A DNA stretch of 64,000 nt from Xanthomonas arboricola (GTDB lineage Bacteria > Pseudomonadota > Gammaproteobacteria > Xanthomonadales > Xanthomonadaceae), in NCBI RefSeq assembly GCF_003353015.1, contig NZ_QREM01000001.1, positions 168,891 through 232,890 of the forward strand. The letters run 5' to 3'. The notes beneath the pieces were generated by a model. The model saw nothing but the letters and a program-made list of their open reading frames with translations, did no database searches and was not told the DNA's origin. Every line of letters starts with the position of its first letter. Position 1 is the stretch's first letter. Below, one piece after another: positions 1-9,078 of the stretch. The position numbers and the translations under genes were made by a program.

Positions 1-36
1 TCCCGAATCCCGAATCCCGAATCCCGAATCCCCGCC
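1..36. repeat. Short tandem repeat, heptamer tcccgaa
   Basis: About four direct copies of tcccgaa run from the window edge and end in tccccgcc. Related gggaatc strings occur at 27960-28000. Such low-complexity intergenic strings are common in Xanthomonas; no function is claimed. Confidence 0.8.
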
Positions 37-75
37 ACTGAGCTACCCTGACCGGCCCGATCTATCCGCACTGCC

Positions 76-987
76 ATGCCCGTCGACAAGAACCTGCGTG
101 ACCTGGAACCCGGCATCCATACCGATCTGCAGGGGCGGCTGACCTACGGCGGCTATCTGCGGCTGGACCAGCTGCTGTCGGCGCAGCAGCCCCTGTCCGA
201 GCCGGCGCACCACGACGAGATGCTGTTCATCATCCAGCACCAGACTTCCGAGCTGTGGCTGAAGCTGCTGGCGCACGAGCTGCGCGCGGCGATGGTGCAC
301 CTGCAGAACGACCAGGTCTGGCAGTGCCGCAAGGTGCTGGCGCGCAGCAAGCAGGTGCTGCGCCAGCTCACCGAGCAGTGGTCGGTGCTGGAAACGCTCA
401 CCCCCAGCGAGTACATGGGCTTCCGCGACGTGCTGGGCCCTTCCTCGGGCTTCCAGTCGCTGCAGTACCGCTATATCGAGTTCCTGCTGGGCAACAAGAA
501 CCCGCAGATGCTGCAGGTGTTCGCGTACGACCCGCAGGGGCAGGCGCGGCTGCGCCAGGTGCTGGAAGCGCCCAGCCTGTACGAGGAATTCCTGCGCTAC
601 CTGGCGCGCTTCGGGCATGCGATTCCGCAGCAGTACCAGGGGCGCGACTGGACCTGCGCGCACGTGGCCGACGACAGCCTGCGCCCGGTGTTCGAACGCA
701 TCTACGAAAACACCGACCGCTACTGGCGCGAATATTCGCTGTGCGAGGACCTGGTGGATGTGGAAACCCAGTTCCAGCTATGGCGTTTCCGTCATATGCG
801 CACGGTGATGCGGGTGATCGGCTTCAAGCGCGGCACCGGTGGCTCCAGCGGCGTGGGATTCCTGCAGCAGGCACTGGCGCTGACCTTCTTCCCGGAGCTG
901 TTCGACGTGCGCACCTCGGTGGGCGTGGAAGACCGTGAGCCGCTGGATGGTGGCCGCAGTGAGCCGGAAAAGGGCCGGGAAGGCTAG
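76..987 (+). CDS. kynA: Tryptophan 2,3-dioxygenase
   Basis: Heme enzyme that opens the indole ring of L-tryptophan to N-formylkynurenine, the first step of the kynurenine pathway; cytoplasmic. The 303-residue product has the expected family length. Residues at the positions known from the X. campestris enzyme are all in place: Phe51 and His55 in the [11 protein letters not shown] segment, Tyr113 and Arg117 in SEYMGFRD, and axial heme ligand His240 in WRFRH. The start at 76 gives this exact numbering, which supports it. The last dozen residues ([12 protein letters not shown]) are a polar tail. No other kynurenine genes are adjacent, so it is probably a single-gene unit. Confidence 0.97.
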   Translation: MPVDKNLRDLEPGIHTDLQGRLTYGGYLRLDQLLSAQQPLSEPAHHDEMLFIIQHQTSELWLKLLAHELRAAMVHLQNDQVWQCRKVLARSKQVLRQLTEQWSVLETLTPSEYMGFRDVLGPSSGFQSLQYRYIEFLLGNKNPQMLQVFAYDPQGQARLRQVLEAPSLYEEFLRYLARFGHAIPQQYQGRDWTCAHVADDSLRPVFERIYENTDRYWREYSLCEDLVDVETQFQLWRFRHMRTVMRVIGFKRGTGGSSGVGFLQQALALTFFPELFDVRTSVGVEDREPLDGGRSEPEKGREG

Positions 988-1163
988 CTGGAGCGCGCGG
1001 GGTGGTAGTGGCTCGCTGGAGCAGGGCGGTGGCGCTGCAGTGGCCGCCATCAGGTCGAGCAGTGCCGCGAATTTGACGCGTACATGACGTCTAAGTGATC
1101 CTCGCGCGTCTCCCGGGGTACGCTCCGGGCACCCAGCCATCACTGAATACGCAAGGGACACCT

Positions 1164-2669
1164 ATGAGCGTTGACGCTGCCGCGCCGACATCCGCCTCCA
1201 CTCCGCCGCCCGAGTTCCCGACCCTGCTCGGTCATCCGCGGCCGCTGTGGCTGCTGTTCATGACCGAATTCTGGGAGCGCTTTGCGTTCTACGGCATTCG
1301 CTGGGCGCTGGTGCTGTACATCGTGGCGCAGTTCTTCGGCGGCGACGCCACCGGCCAGGCGCCGGCGGGACGGACCTACGGCGCCTACCTGGCGCTGGTC
1401 TACGCGGCGGCGATCTTCGGCGGCTACGTGGCCGACCGCGTGCTGGGCTACCAGCGCTCGATCCTGGTCGGCGCGGCCGTGATGGCCACCGGCCTGTTCC
1501 TGATCGCCATTCCCGACCACACCATGTTCGAGATCGGCCTGGCCACCGTGGTGGTGGGCAACGGGCTGTTCAAGCCCAACATCTCCACCATGGTCGGCAA
1601 GCTGTACTCGGTAGCCGATCCGCGCCGCGACAGCGGCTTCACCATCTTCTACATGGGCATCAACCTGGGCGCGATGATCTCGCCGGTGCTGACCCAGCTG
1701 CTGGCCGAAAAGGTGTTCGGCACCCAGGCCATGCCGTCCTACAAGATGGTGTTCATGGCCTCCGGCGTGGGCATGCTGATCAGCCTGGTGTGGTTCTGGT
1801 TCGGCCGCGTGCAGCTCAAGGGCATCGGCGCGCCGGCTCCGCATGCGCAGGGCATCGGCCGCGTGCTGATGGTGCTGGTGGGCTGCCTGCTGGCGGTTCC
1901 GGGCGTGTACTTCCTGCTGGCCGTCGGTGCGGACGTGTTGCAGGTCGTGCTGACGGTGCTGTTCATCGGCCTGTCGGTGATGCTGCTGGTCGAAGGCATC
2001 CGCGAAGGCAAGGTGCAGCGCGACAAGGTGATCGCGATGCTGATCATCTTCGCCTTCAACGTGCTGTTCTGGATGTTCTTCGAACAGGCCGGCAGCTCGT
2101 TCACCTTCCTGGCCGACAACATCGTCAACCGCGGGTTCGGCGACTGGACCTTCCCGACCGCCTGGTTCCAGTCGGTGAACTCGATTGCCATCATCGCGCT
2201 GGCGCCGGTCATCGCCTGGATCTGGGTCAAGTCCGGCCGCTTCAATCCCTCGATTCCGCGCAAGTTCGGCCTTGGCCTGCTGTTCAATGGCCTGGCCTTC
2301 CTGCTGCTGATGTTTGCGCTGTCCAGCCTGGTCGACGATGCCGGCAAGATCCCGTTCTGGACCTTGTTCATGGTCTACGTGATCCAGTCGGTGGGCGAGC
2401 TGTGCCTGTCGCCGATCGGTCTGTCGATGGTGACCAAGCTGGCCCCGGTGCGGCTGGTCGGTTTCGGCATGGGCGGCTGGTTCCTGTCCACCGGCATCGG
2501 CAACAACCTGTCGGGTATCTTTGCCGGCCATGTCAGCGGCAACGAGGGCATGAGCGTGTCCTCGGCCCTGGGCGGGTATACCTTCGGGTTTTGGGCGCTG
2601 ATGGGCGCTGGCGCGTTGCTGTTCCTGATCGCGCCGTTGATCAATAAACTCATGCACGGTGTGAAGTGA
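1164..2669 (+). CDS. POT/PTR family proton-dependent peptide transporter
   Basis: Inner-membrane symporter that imports di- and tripeptides with protons. The family marker ExxERF is visible near the N-terminus (TEFWERFAFYG) and the second POT signature is seen as FYMGINLGAMISP. The chain is strongly hydrophobic with more than ten membrane segments and ends in KLMHGVK; about 501 residues, normal for DtpA-like proteins. I place the start at the ATG at 1164, preceded by AAGGGA, rather than the upstream in-frame codon at 1095. The following lipoprotein gene begins 11 bases after the stop, so the two are probably co-transcribed. Confidence 0.93.
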   Translation: MSVDAAAPTSASTPPPEFPTLLGHPRPLWLLFMTEFWERFAFYGIRWALVLYIVAQFFGGDATGQAPAGRTYGAYLALVYAAAIFGGYVADRVLGYQRSILVGAAVMATGLFLIAIPDHTMFEIGLATVVVGNGLFKPNISTMVGKLYSVADPRRDSGFTIFYMGINLGAMISPVLTQLLAEKVFGTQAMPSYKMVFMASGVGMLISLVWFWFGRVQLKGIGAPAPHAQGIGRVLMVLVGCLLAVPGVYFLLAVGADVLQVVLTVLFIGLSVMLLVEGIREGKVQRDKVIAMLIIFAFNVLFWMFFEQAGSSFTFLADNIVNRGFGDWTFPTAWFQSVNSIAIIALAPVIAWIWVKSGRFNPSIPRKFGLGLLFNGLAFLLLMFALSSLVDDAGKIPFWTLFMVYVIQSVGELCLSPIGLSMVTKLAPVRLVGFGMGGWFLSTGIGNNLSGIFAGHVSGNEGMSVSSALGGYTFGFWALMGAGALLFLIAPLINKLMHGVK

Positions 2670-2680
2670 GGAGAACCGCA

Positions 2681-3271
2681 ATGCCGATCAAACCCACTGT
2701 CTGTGGCCTGCTGCTGGCAGGCCTGTTGAGCGCCTGCGGGCAGCCCACCGAGCAACAGGAGGCGCCACGGCCGCTGGACACCTCGATGCAGAAACCGCCC
2801 AGCGCCGATCCCAGCCAGCCGGTGTCCTCGGGCAATACGCCCACCGCCGCCGACATCGCCGCGGCGGCCGCGCTCAATGCGCAGTACGATCCCTCGCGCG
2901 ATCCGGCGGCGGATCTGGAGACCGCCAAGGTCGAGGCCAAGCGTGGCGGCAAGCGCATCGTGCTCAACGTCGGCAATGCCGCCTGCGAGCCCTGCAAGGC
3001 GCTGGACGAGGTGATGGGCGGCGATGCGGAGCTGCGCAGCTTCCGCGATGCGCACTTCGTGGTGGTCAAGGTCAACCGCGATGCGGCCAACGACAACGCC
3101 GCCTTCCTGTCGCAGTTTGCCCAACTCAATGATTTTCCGGCGCTGCTGGTGCTGGACAACGACGGCAAGCTGCTGACCACCCAGGCCGGCCCGGAACTGC
3201 GCAAGGGCGAGGGTTTCGACCGCCGGAAACTGTTCGATTTCCTCAAGCAGTGGGCGCCGCCGCAGGCCTGA
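2681..3271 (+). CDS. Thioredoxin-fold lipoprotein
   Basis: Predicted membrane-anchored periplasmic protein of 196 residues. It has a lipoprotein signal ending in the lipobox LLSAC, then a Pro-rich linker, then a thioredoxin-like domain from about residue 80 with the redox motif CEPC in NAACEPCKALDEVM. The ATG at 2681 is preceded by GAGGAGA at proper spacing; an in-frame GTG at 2666 overlaps the upstream stop and is less likely. It lies directly behind the peptide transporter. The CxxC suggests a thiol-disulfide or periplasmic reductase role; the partner is unknown. Confidence 0.8.
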   Translation: MPIKPTVCGLLLAGLLSACGQPTEQQEAPRPLDTSMQKPPSADPSQPVSSGNTPTAADIAAAAALNAQYDPSRDPAADLETAKVEAKRGGKRIVLNVGNAACEPCKALDEVMGGDAELRSFRDAHFVVVKVNRDAANDNAAFLSQFAQLNDFPALLVLDNDGKLLTTQAGPELRKGEGFDRRKLFDFLKQWAPPQA

Positions 3272-3401
3272 GAAGGGAGACAAATGAAAGCATGAACATA
3301 TTCTGAACGAGAGGAAATATTGTCTTTGCGCGCTATTTCATTTCAACTTCATTCAGTCTAGCGTCGATTATGGGCATTTGCCCATTGTCAAGGACTGCAC
3401 T

Positions 3402-4361
3402 ATGAAGACGAAATGGATGTTTGTTTCACTCCTTGCTTCGTTTTTTTTCATGCGACAGGAGACAGCATCAGCTCAGACTTGGATAGTCTGCAGCAATTGC
3501 AACACCACGGCTCAATTCTCCGCGAGTGCGCGGAGCGCCCACGGCTCGACTTGGGGGAGTGTTTTATATGGTGTTGTTAATCCAAGCAGCGGCGCCTTTA
3601 TGTGGGTCCAGGTTGCCAGACAAACAGGGCCTGCACCGTTGTCAATACCTGAGATAAAGGAAGATAGGTTTGCCTTCGCTTCGGTAGAAAAACTTGCTTT
3701 CACTACATCCTCTGGAATTCGCGTAGTGGGTGTCCGAATGTCAAGTGACGCACCTACCTCATCACCTCCTGAAGAGCAATTGCCTAATTCGAGAGCGGCT
3801 GGGCCGGGAGATACTACTGTAATTACCCTGGATGCCACTGCTGTAGAGAGGCAGAAAATTCAAGATATCGTGCGTATATCAAAGAGTAGCGTCCTGTTAG
3901 CGCCAGATTATGCAACTGGTAAATTCAATAGCTACCAAGATGCTTATTACACCTATCATGCGGCATTAGATAGCGTAATTTTTACAGGATTAACCATTAA
4001 TAACCCTGTCTGGACCGAGCAGTCAATGGGGGGGCTATGGAAAGCACTCTCAAATTTTTGGGGTAAGGGACCTGTGGGGTGCGTCATCTTCTTAAACGGA
4101 GATACGGCGTGCTTTCAAGTAAATCCCATGGCTCCTGGGGCGTCTCGCGTACTCTCGGGTACCGCTAAGAACGTTAATGGTGCTCAAATCAATATTGGCG
4201 GAGATAATCCCATTCCTAATGGTGGAACCTCTGTTGAAGTCCTCCCGGATAACCCTTCGACTGGTCAGGTGAGTTACGCTCCCTCTGGAGGTTTCACGCA
4301 GCCTAAAATGGCTTGCGTGATAGTCAATAAGTCAGTCCAAAGCTGCCGAGCTATTTTTTGA
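3402..4361 (+). CDS. Exported protein of unknown function, AT-rich gene
   Basis: I do not recognise this 319-residue protein. The start at 3402 gives a Sec signal peptide (MKTKWMFVSLLASFFF, cleavage likely after ASAQ), so export is probable. The mature N-terminus has a Cys pair, CSNC, and more cysteines follow in GCVIFLNGDTACF and near the C-terminus (CVIVNKSVQSC), which suggests disulfides. Codon use and base composition are visibly richer in A and T than both flanks, shared only with the next gene, a sign of transfer. An AT-rich upstream region (3284-3400) probably carries its promoter. Confidence 0.65.
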   Translation: MKTKWMFVSLLASFFFMRQETASAQTWIVCSNCNTTAQFSASARSAHGSTWGSVLYGVVNPSSGAFMWVQVARQTGPAPLSIPEIKEDRFAFASVEKLAFTTSSGIRVVGVRMSSDAPTSSPPEEQLPNSRAAGPGDTTVITLDATAVERQKIQDIVRISKSSVLLAPDYATGKFNSYQDAYYTYHAALDSVIFTGLTINNPVWTEQSMGGLWKALSNFWGKGPVGCVIFLNGDTACFQVNPMAPGASRVLSGTAKNVNGAQINIGGDNPIPNGGTSVEVLPDNPSTGQVSYAPSGGFTQPKMACVIVNKSVQSCRAIF

Positions 4362-4421
4362 AAAACTAGCAATTTTAGCTTTAATCAATTGAGCCAATTT
4401 CAATAAAACGGGATTGCTGTG

Positions 4422-4874
4422 ATGATAAAATATCTGGTGTGCGCACTTTCTGGGGCAGTTATAGGCGCTGCTGTAACGTATCCGCTTGTCTCGCCATCCG
4501 TGGAGGATTTGGCAGCGTTACAAGCCAGTCAGCTTCAACTAGAGTATGGCATTGTGGTTTCGCCGCTAGGCGAGATTCGGCCGCCAGAGATGATTGCAAA
4601 GAGTGCCAAGACAGCATTGGCTGTGCGCTTCTTAAATGTTGCTCCGCTTTACTCTAAGTTAAATAATGGGCATGCAAAAGAAAGCTTGTGGAACATGTCA
4701 AAGACGTTATTGCAGGTCAAATTTTTCGATGCTGTCGATCAGGGTAGCACTAAAGATTATAGTTACGTATCGGCCCATTGTATTGCTTCTATGAAAAAAA
4801 GTAGCGAAGATCCCTTGCCTTGTCTAAAGGCCGCTTCCGATAAATCGATGGGCGGTGCATTAACTGCGCTTTAA
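4422..4874 (+). CDS. Small membrane-anchored protein of unknown function
   Basis: 150 residues starting MIKYLVCALSGAVIGAAVTY, which reads as one N-terminal membrane segment or uncleaved signal, followed by a soluble domain with two cysteines near the C-terminus (AHCIAS, LPCLKAAS). No family recognised. It follows the preceding exported protein by about 60 bases, shares its AT-rich composition, and is likely its operon partner. The ATG at 4422 is chosen over the overlapping GTG at 4419. Confidence 0.55.
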   Translation: MIKYLVCALSGAVIGAAVTYPLVSPSVEDLAALQASQLQLEYGIVVSPLGEIRPPEMIAKSAKTALAVRFLNVAPLYSKLNNGHAKESLWNMSKTLLQVKFFDAVDQGSTKDYSYVSAHCIASMKKSSEDPLPCLKAASDKSMGGALTAL

Positions 4875-4945
4875 GATGAAGTGGCTCAATTGCATTTGAA
4901 CTTAGGCTTCCCAACGCCCAGCCATTATCTAAATTGAAAAATGCA

Positions 4946-5001
4946 AGACCCGCTTCGGGTCTGCTGGCATCTCCACCTACCTCTGTAAGGGGTAGGTGGA
5001 G
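4946..5001. terminator. Two adjacent hairpins, probable transcription end
   Basis: First hairpin: AGACCCG (4946-4952), loop CTT, CGGGTCT (4956-4962). Second hairpin: CTCCACCTACC (4971-4981), 9-base loop, GGTAGGTGGAG (4991-5001), a perfect 11-bp stem. They lie between the AT-rich pair and the convergent MarR gene. Neither has a long T run, so intrinsic termination is an inference. Confidence 0.5.
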
Positions 5002-5139
5002 GAATAGAAGATTTTCTATGAGCGCACCTACTTGAATCAACCTGCAAAATTTTTCTGAACAAAAATGTGCGGGCTGTTCGGCGTAAACGCGAGTGTCAAT
5101 TCCAGAGCTGCTCCAAGTATTTGGCGCGCCATGCTTTGA

Positions 5140-5628
5140 TTAGTCCTTGCCGGCCATGCGCGGCAGCCCGTCCTTGGCCAGCCGGTCGATCAGCTTTTCC
5201 AGGACCTGCTGTTCCTCGGCGCTGAACACCGACATCAGCCGCTGTTCCATCTCGTTGACCAGTGGGGCAACGGTCTCGTAGACCTGGCGTCCGGCCGGCG
5301 ACAGCGCCAGCATCGAGCGGCGGCGATCGTCGCCATGGGTCTCGCGGCGGATGAAGCCGCGCTCCAGCAGGCGCGCCACGGCGCGGCTGACGGCAACTTT
5401 ATCCATCGCGGTGCGGTCGGAGACCTCGCTGGCCGAGGACCCCGGATACAGCGCCAGGATGGTGATCACCCGCCACTCGGGAATGGCCATGCCGTACCGA
5501 TCGCCATAGACCTTGGCGATGTTGCTGCTGATGCGGTTGGACAGCACGCTCAGGCGATACGGCAGGAACTGCTCGAGGTTGAGCAGCACAGGATGTGGCG
5601 GCGGGGAGGGGGCGTCGAGATCGCTCAT
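5140..5628 (-). CDS. MarR family transcriptional regulator
   Basis: 162-residue winged-helix regulator. The MarR core is clear: YGMAIPEWRVITILALYPGSSASEVSDRTAMDKVAVSRAVARLLERGFI, then the wing motif RRETHGDDRRRSMLALSPAG. I start it at the ATG at 5628 (MSDLDAPS); the longer reading frame runs into hppD. It is divergent from hppD with 122 bases between starts, so autoregulation plus control of tyrosine catabolism is likely. HpaR of X. campestris, a MarR protein linked to the HrpG/HrpX regulon, is a possible orthologue, but I could not verify that. Confidence 0.9.
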   Translation of the reverse strand: MSDLDAPSPPPHPVLLNLEQFLPYRLSVLSNRISSNIAKVYGDRYGMAIPEWRVITILALYPGSSASEVSDRTAMDKVAVSRAVARLLERGFIRRETHGDDRRRSMLALSPAGRQVYETVAPLVNEMEQRLMSVFSAEEQQVLEKLIDRLAKDGLPRMAGKD

Positions 5629-5750
5629 GTTGCACTGTGTCTTGATTTTGGTTTCATTTGCAACTACAAACCTTGGGTGGCCTGCGCATTCTCGCGGGTC
5701 TTCTGCCACCCCGCATAGCCCTGCGGACGGCCCAGCGTGGAGAAACGACG
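5629..5750. promoter_or_regulatory. Divergent promoter region, MarR gene / hppD
   Basis: This AT-rich spacer contains an inverted pair GTTGCA (5629-5634) and TGCAAC (5659-5664), a possible MarR operator by position. The hppD ribosome site (GTGGAGA) is at its right end. Operator function is inferred only from the divergent layout. Confidence 0.4.
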
Positions 5751-6866
5751 ATGAGCGCACAACCGAGCAGTACCGCATCCCGCCCCAACCTGGGCATGCA
5801 GGTCACCACCTTCGACAATCCGATGGGGATCGACGGGTTCGAGTTCGTCGAATTCGCAGCGCCCGCCGACCAGGCCGCGCAACTGCACGACTACTTCCGC
5901 AAGATGGGCTTCAGCGCGGTGCTGCGCCACCGCAGCCGTGCCATTACCGTCTATCGCCAGGGCGGGGTCAACTTCCTGCTCAACGAAGACCCCGATTCGT
6001 TTGCGGCCGATTTCGCCGCCGCGCACGGCCCCAGCGCCTGCGGCTTTGCGATCCGCTTCCGCACCCCGGCCGAAACGGTACTGCAGACCGTGCTGGGCAA
6101 CGGCGGCGAAGCGGTCCAGGACAAGGCCGACACCCGCGCCGTCCCGGCCCCGGTGGTCAAGGGCATCGGCGACTGCATGCTGTACCTGGTGGACCGCTAC
6201 GGCGATGCAGGCAGCATCTACGACGCCGACTTCGAGCCGATCGAAGGCGCCGACCAGCAGCCGGCCGGCTTCGGGCTGACCTTCATCGACCACCTGACCC
6301 ATAACCTGTACTTCGGCAACATGCAGCGCTGGTCGGACTATTACGAGCGCCTGTTCAACTTCCGCGAGATCCGCTACTTCGACATCAAGGGCGCCAAGAC
6401 CGGCCTGGTGTCCAAGGCGATGACCGCCCCGGACGGCGTGGTGCGCATCCCGCTCAACGAATCGTCCGACCCCAAGAGCCAGATCAACGAGTATCTGGAC
6501 GCCTACCACGGCGAAGGCATCCAGCACATCGCCTGCTTCACCGACGACATCTACAGCTCGGTGGAAAGGATGCGCGCGGCCGGCGTGACGTTCCTGGACA
6601 CGCCCGACACCTATTTCGACGTGGTGGACCTGCGCATTCCCGACCATGGCGAGGATGTCGAACGCCTGCGGCGCAACAAGATCCTGATCGATGCGGATGT
6701 GGACACCAAGCAGCGCAAGCTGCTGCAGATCTTCACCACCAACTGCATCGGCCCGATCTTCTTCGAGATCATCCAGCGCAAGGGCAACGAGGGCTTTGGC
6801 GAAGGCAATTTCCAGGCGCTGTTCGAGAGCATCGAGCGCGACCAGATCAAGCGTGGGGTGCTTTGA
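5751..6866 (+). CDS. hppD: 4-hydroxyphenylpyruvate dioxygenase
   Basis: Non-heme Fe(II) enzyme that turns 4-hydroxyphenylpyruvate into homogentisate in tyrosine breakdown; cytoplasmic. The start at 5751 follows GTGGAGAAACGACG and gives 371 residues, the usual bacterial length. Two vicinal-oxygen-chelate domains are present. The likely iron ligands are His181 (FIDHLTHNLYFG), His259 (GIQHIACFTDD) and Glu339 (FFEIIQRKG), each in its conserved motif. Divergent from the MarR regulator. The next pathway gene, hmgA, lies downstream, separated only by the DUF559 cassette. Homogentisate can also feed a melanin-like brown pigment. Confidence 0.97.
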   Translation: MSAQPSSTASRPNLGMQVTTFDNPMGIDGFEFVEFAAPADQAAQLHDYFRKMGFSAVLRHRSRAITVYRQGGVNFLLNEDPDSFAADFAAAHGPSACGFAIRFRTPAETVLQTVLGNGGEAVQDKADTRAVPAPVVKGIGDCMLYLVDRYGDAGSIYDADFEPIEGADQQPAGFGLTFIDHLTHNLYFGNMQRWSDYYERLFNFREIRYFDIKGAKTGLVSKAMTAPDGVVRIPLNESSDPKSQINEYLDAYHGEGIQHIACFTDDIYSSVERMRAAGVTFLDTPDTYFDVVDLRIPDHGEDVERLRRNKILIDADVDTKQRKLLQIFTTNCIGPIFFEIIQRKGNEGFGEGNFQALFESIERDQIKRGVL

Positions 6867-6980
6867 GGGCGGGGATTGGGGATTTGCTGTTCGGGATTCG
6901 CTCAAGGCAAATCGTTCAAACACCACAGCATCGGGACCCGGTTGTCTGACAAGACAAATCCACAAGAGCTGACGTAGTCA

Positions 6981-7021
6981 AAGCCCCTCTCCCTGCGGGA
7001 GAGGGGTTGGGGTGAGGGTAC
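6981..7021. repeat. Left 41-bp inverted repeat of the DUF559 cassette
   Basis: Starts aagcccctctccc and ends ggggtgagggtac. It matches the reverse complement of 7381-7421 at 39 of 41 positions. It also contains a REP-like hairpin, CCCCTCTCCC / GGGAGAGGGG. Confidence 0.9.
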
Positions 7022-7027
7022 GGTGGA

Positions 7028-7423
7028 ATGATGAAAATCAAACCGCCATTACCCACCGTCGCGCTCACCAACGCGCGTGCGTTACGGACAGGGATGACAG
7101 AAGCAGAGCGCGCACTTTGGCGCTGTCTCCGCGGCAGTCAGCTACAAAGTTTCAAGTTCAGGCGTCAGCATCCGATTCCGCCTTTCATCGCAGATTTTTG
7201 TTGTATTGATGCGGCGTTGATTGTTGAACTGGATGGCTCGCAACACCATGTCTCAAGCGATCTCGCACGGACGCAGTGGCTTCAATCGAAAGGATGGACA
7301 GTGCTGCGCTTCTGGAACAACGATGTGTTGTTTTCGCTGGATGCGGTGGTTGAGACGATCTGCAAGATGGTCGCTGCGCCGTACCCTCACCCCAACCCCT
7401 CTCCCGGTGGGAGAGGGGCTTAA
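7028..7423 (+). CDS. DUF559 (Vsr-like) endonuclease-fold protein
   Basis: 131-residue protein with the DUF559 pattern: TEAERALWRCLRGSQL near the N-terminus, FKFRRQHPIPPFIADFCC, then VELDGSQHH and the C-terminal LQSKGWTVLRFWNNDVL. DUF559 is related to very-short-patch-repair and restriction endonuclease folds; the D-x(n)-E-x-D type residues are present (ADFCC, ELDGSQH). It sits between 41-bp inverted repeats, and its last residues (PHPNPSPGGRGA) are encoded inside the right repeat. This breaks the spacing between hppD and hmgA. A mobile or selfish cassette is a reasonable reading; its cellular substrate is unknown. Confidence 0.82.
   Translation: MMKIKPPLPTVALTNARALRTGMTEAERALWRCLRGSQLQSFKFRRQHPIPPFIADFCCIDAALIVELDGSQHHVSSDLARTQWLQSKGWTVLRFWNNDVLFSLDAVVETICKMVAAPYPHPNPSPGGRGA
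7381..7421. repeat. Right 41-bp inverted repeat of the DUF559 cassette
   Basis: Begins gtaccctcacccc and ends gagaggggctt. Inverted copy of 6981-7021 with two mismatches in the hairpin loop. It overlaps the 3-prime end of the DUF559 reading frame, including part of the stop codon. Confidence 0.9.
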
Positions 7424-7524
7424 TCCGCCAGGCCTTGGCTCTTCTTCGGTAGGAAAGCGGCCTGATTCCATTCAATCCCGACCTTCTGCATCCGGGGAGG
7501 GAGGGCCTAGTCCGGACGCATGCC

Positions 7525-8838
7525 ATGCACGACACCCCGCAGTACATGACCGGTTTCGGCAACGAGTTCGCCACCGAAGCGGTGGCCGGCACCTTGCCGG
7601 TGGGGCAGAACTCGCCGCAGCGCGTGGCGCACGGGTTGTATGCCGAGCAGTTGTCCGGCACCGCATTCACCGCGCCGCGTAGCGAGAACCGGCGTAGCTG
7701 GCTGTATCGCATCCGTCCGGCGGCGGTGCATGGCGCGTTCTCATTGATCGCGCAATCCACCTTCCACAACGACTTCGGGCGCGGCCCGGTGCCGCCGGAT
7801 CAACTGCGCTGGAGCCCGTTGCCGTTGCCATCCACGCCAACCGATTTCGTCGATGGTCTGTACACCATGGCAGGCAACGGCGGGCCGGAGGCGATGTCCG
7901 GCGTTGCCGTGCATCTGTATGCGGCCAATGCGTCCATGCACGATCGCTTCTTCTACGATGCCGACGGCGAGCTGTTGCTGGTGCCGCAACTCGGGCGCCT
8001 GCGCATCCACACCGAGCTCGGGGTGCTGGAGCTGGAGCCGCAGCAGATCGGGGTGATACCGCGCGGCGTGCGCTTCCGTGTCGAGCTGCCCGATGGCGCG
8101 GCGCGCGGCTATGTCTGCGAAAACTTTGGCGCATTGCTGCGGCTGCCCGACCTGGGGCCGATCGGCTCCAACGGGCTGGCCAATGCGCGCGATGTCGAAA
8201 CGCCGCAGGCGGCGTTCGAACACCGCGAAGGCGCGTTCGAACTGGTGGCCAAATTCCAGGGCCATCTGTGGCGCGCGGACATCGGCCACTCGCCGCTGGA
8301 TGTGGTGGCCTGGCATGGCAACTACGCGCCGTATCGCTACGATCTGCGCCGCTTCAACGCCATCGGTTCGATCAGCTTCGACCATCCGGATCCAAGCATC
8401 TTCACCGTGCTGACCTCGCCCAGCGACACGCATGGCACGGCCAACATGGATTTTGCGATCTTCCCGCCGCGCTGGCTGGTGGCGCAGCACACCTTCCGCC
8501 CGCCGTGGTTCCATCGCAACGTGGCCAGTGAGTTCATGGGGCTGGTGCACGGCGTGTACGACGCCAAGGCCGACGGCTTCGCGCCCGGTGGTGCCTCGCT
8601 GCACAACTGCATGAGCGGGCATGGCCCGGATGCGGCGACCTTCGACAAGGCCTCGCATGCCGACCTGACGCGCCCGGACGTGATCGCCGAGACCATGGCC
8701 TTCATGTTCGAAACGCGCGCGGTGCTGCGCCCCACGCAGCAGGCCTTGCAGGCTGCGCATCGGCAGGGTGACTACCAGCAGTGCTGGTCCGGCTTGCGCG
8801 CGGCGTTCCAGGTGCCACGCCCGGGCGACGCGCAGTAA
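7525..8838 (+). CDS. hmgA: Homogentisate 1,2-dioxygenase
   Basis: Non-heme iron dioxygenase that opens homogentisate to maleylacetoacetate, the step after hppD. 437 residues, typical length. Conserved stretches include [13 protein letters not shown] at the N-terminus, [14 protein letters not shown], and the C-terminal metal-binding region [20 protein letters not shown]. The ATG at 7525 fits the conserved N-terminus. Maleylacetoacetate isomerase and fumarylacetoacetase are not in the window. The 240 bases between its stop and the convergent mrpG carry no recognisable gene. Confidence 0.97.
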   Translation: MHDTPQYMTGFGNEFATEAVAGTLPVGQNSPQRVAHGLYAEQLSGTAFTAPRSENRRSWLYRIRPAAVHGAFSLIAQSTFHNDFGRGPVPPDQLRWSPLPLPSTPTDFVDGLYTMAGNGGPEAMSGVAVHLYAANASMHDRFFYDADGELLLVPQLGRLRIHTELGVLELEPQQIGVIPRGVRFRVELPDGAARGYVCENFGALLRLPDLGPIGSNGLANARDVETPQAAFEHREGAFELVAKFQGHLWRADIGHSPLDVVAWHGNYAPYRYDLRRFNAIGSISFDHPDPSIFTVLTSPSDTHGTANMDFAIFPPRWLVAQHTFRPPWFHRNVASEFMGLVHGVYDAKADGFAPGGASLHNCMSGHGPDAATFDKASHADLTRPDVIAETMAFMFETRAVLRPTQQALQAAHRQGDYQQCWSGLRAAFQVPRPGDAQ

Positions 8839-9078
8839 CGCGGATTGCTGGCCGGGTGGGCTGAGCGATTGGCAGGACAGTGCGAACGTCGCGGTCGCCG
8901 GAACGCATCGCCTGCCACGCACCGGTTGCCTGCGTCCGCGCCAGCGGCCGCACAACGACCTCCCCGGCGCGTTCACCTGCGCAGGGCCGATGCGCCCGCC
9001 CGGCCCGCATCGCTGTTCGAGACCGCTGCCGACGGCAGGGTCAGCAGCTGGCGGGGCGGGTAGCCGCCGCCAGCGACC

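Noticed and set aside
1140..2681. Long minus-strand frame over the peptide transporter
   Set aside because: It is the complement of a well-supported transporter gene. Its translation is His/Gln/Arg-rich low-complexity sequence, typical of antisense frames in high-GC DNA.
5513..6304. Plus-strand frame overlapping hppD in another phase
   Set aside because: Arg/Pro-rich shadow of hppD. The hppD frame has the metal ligands and a ribosome site.
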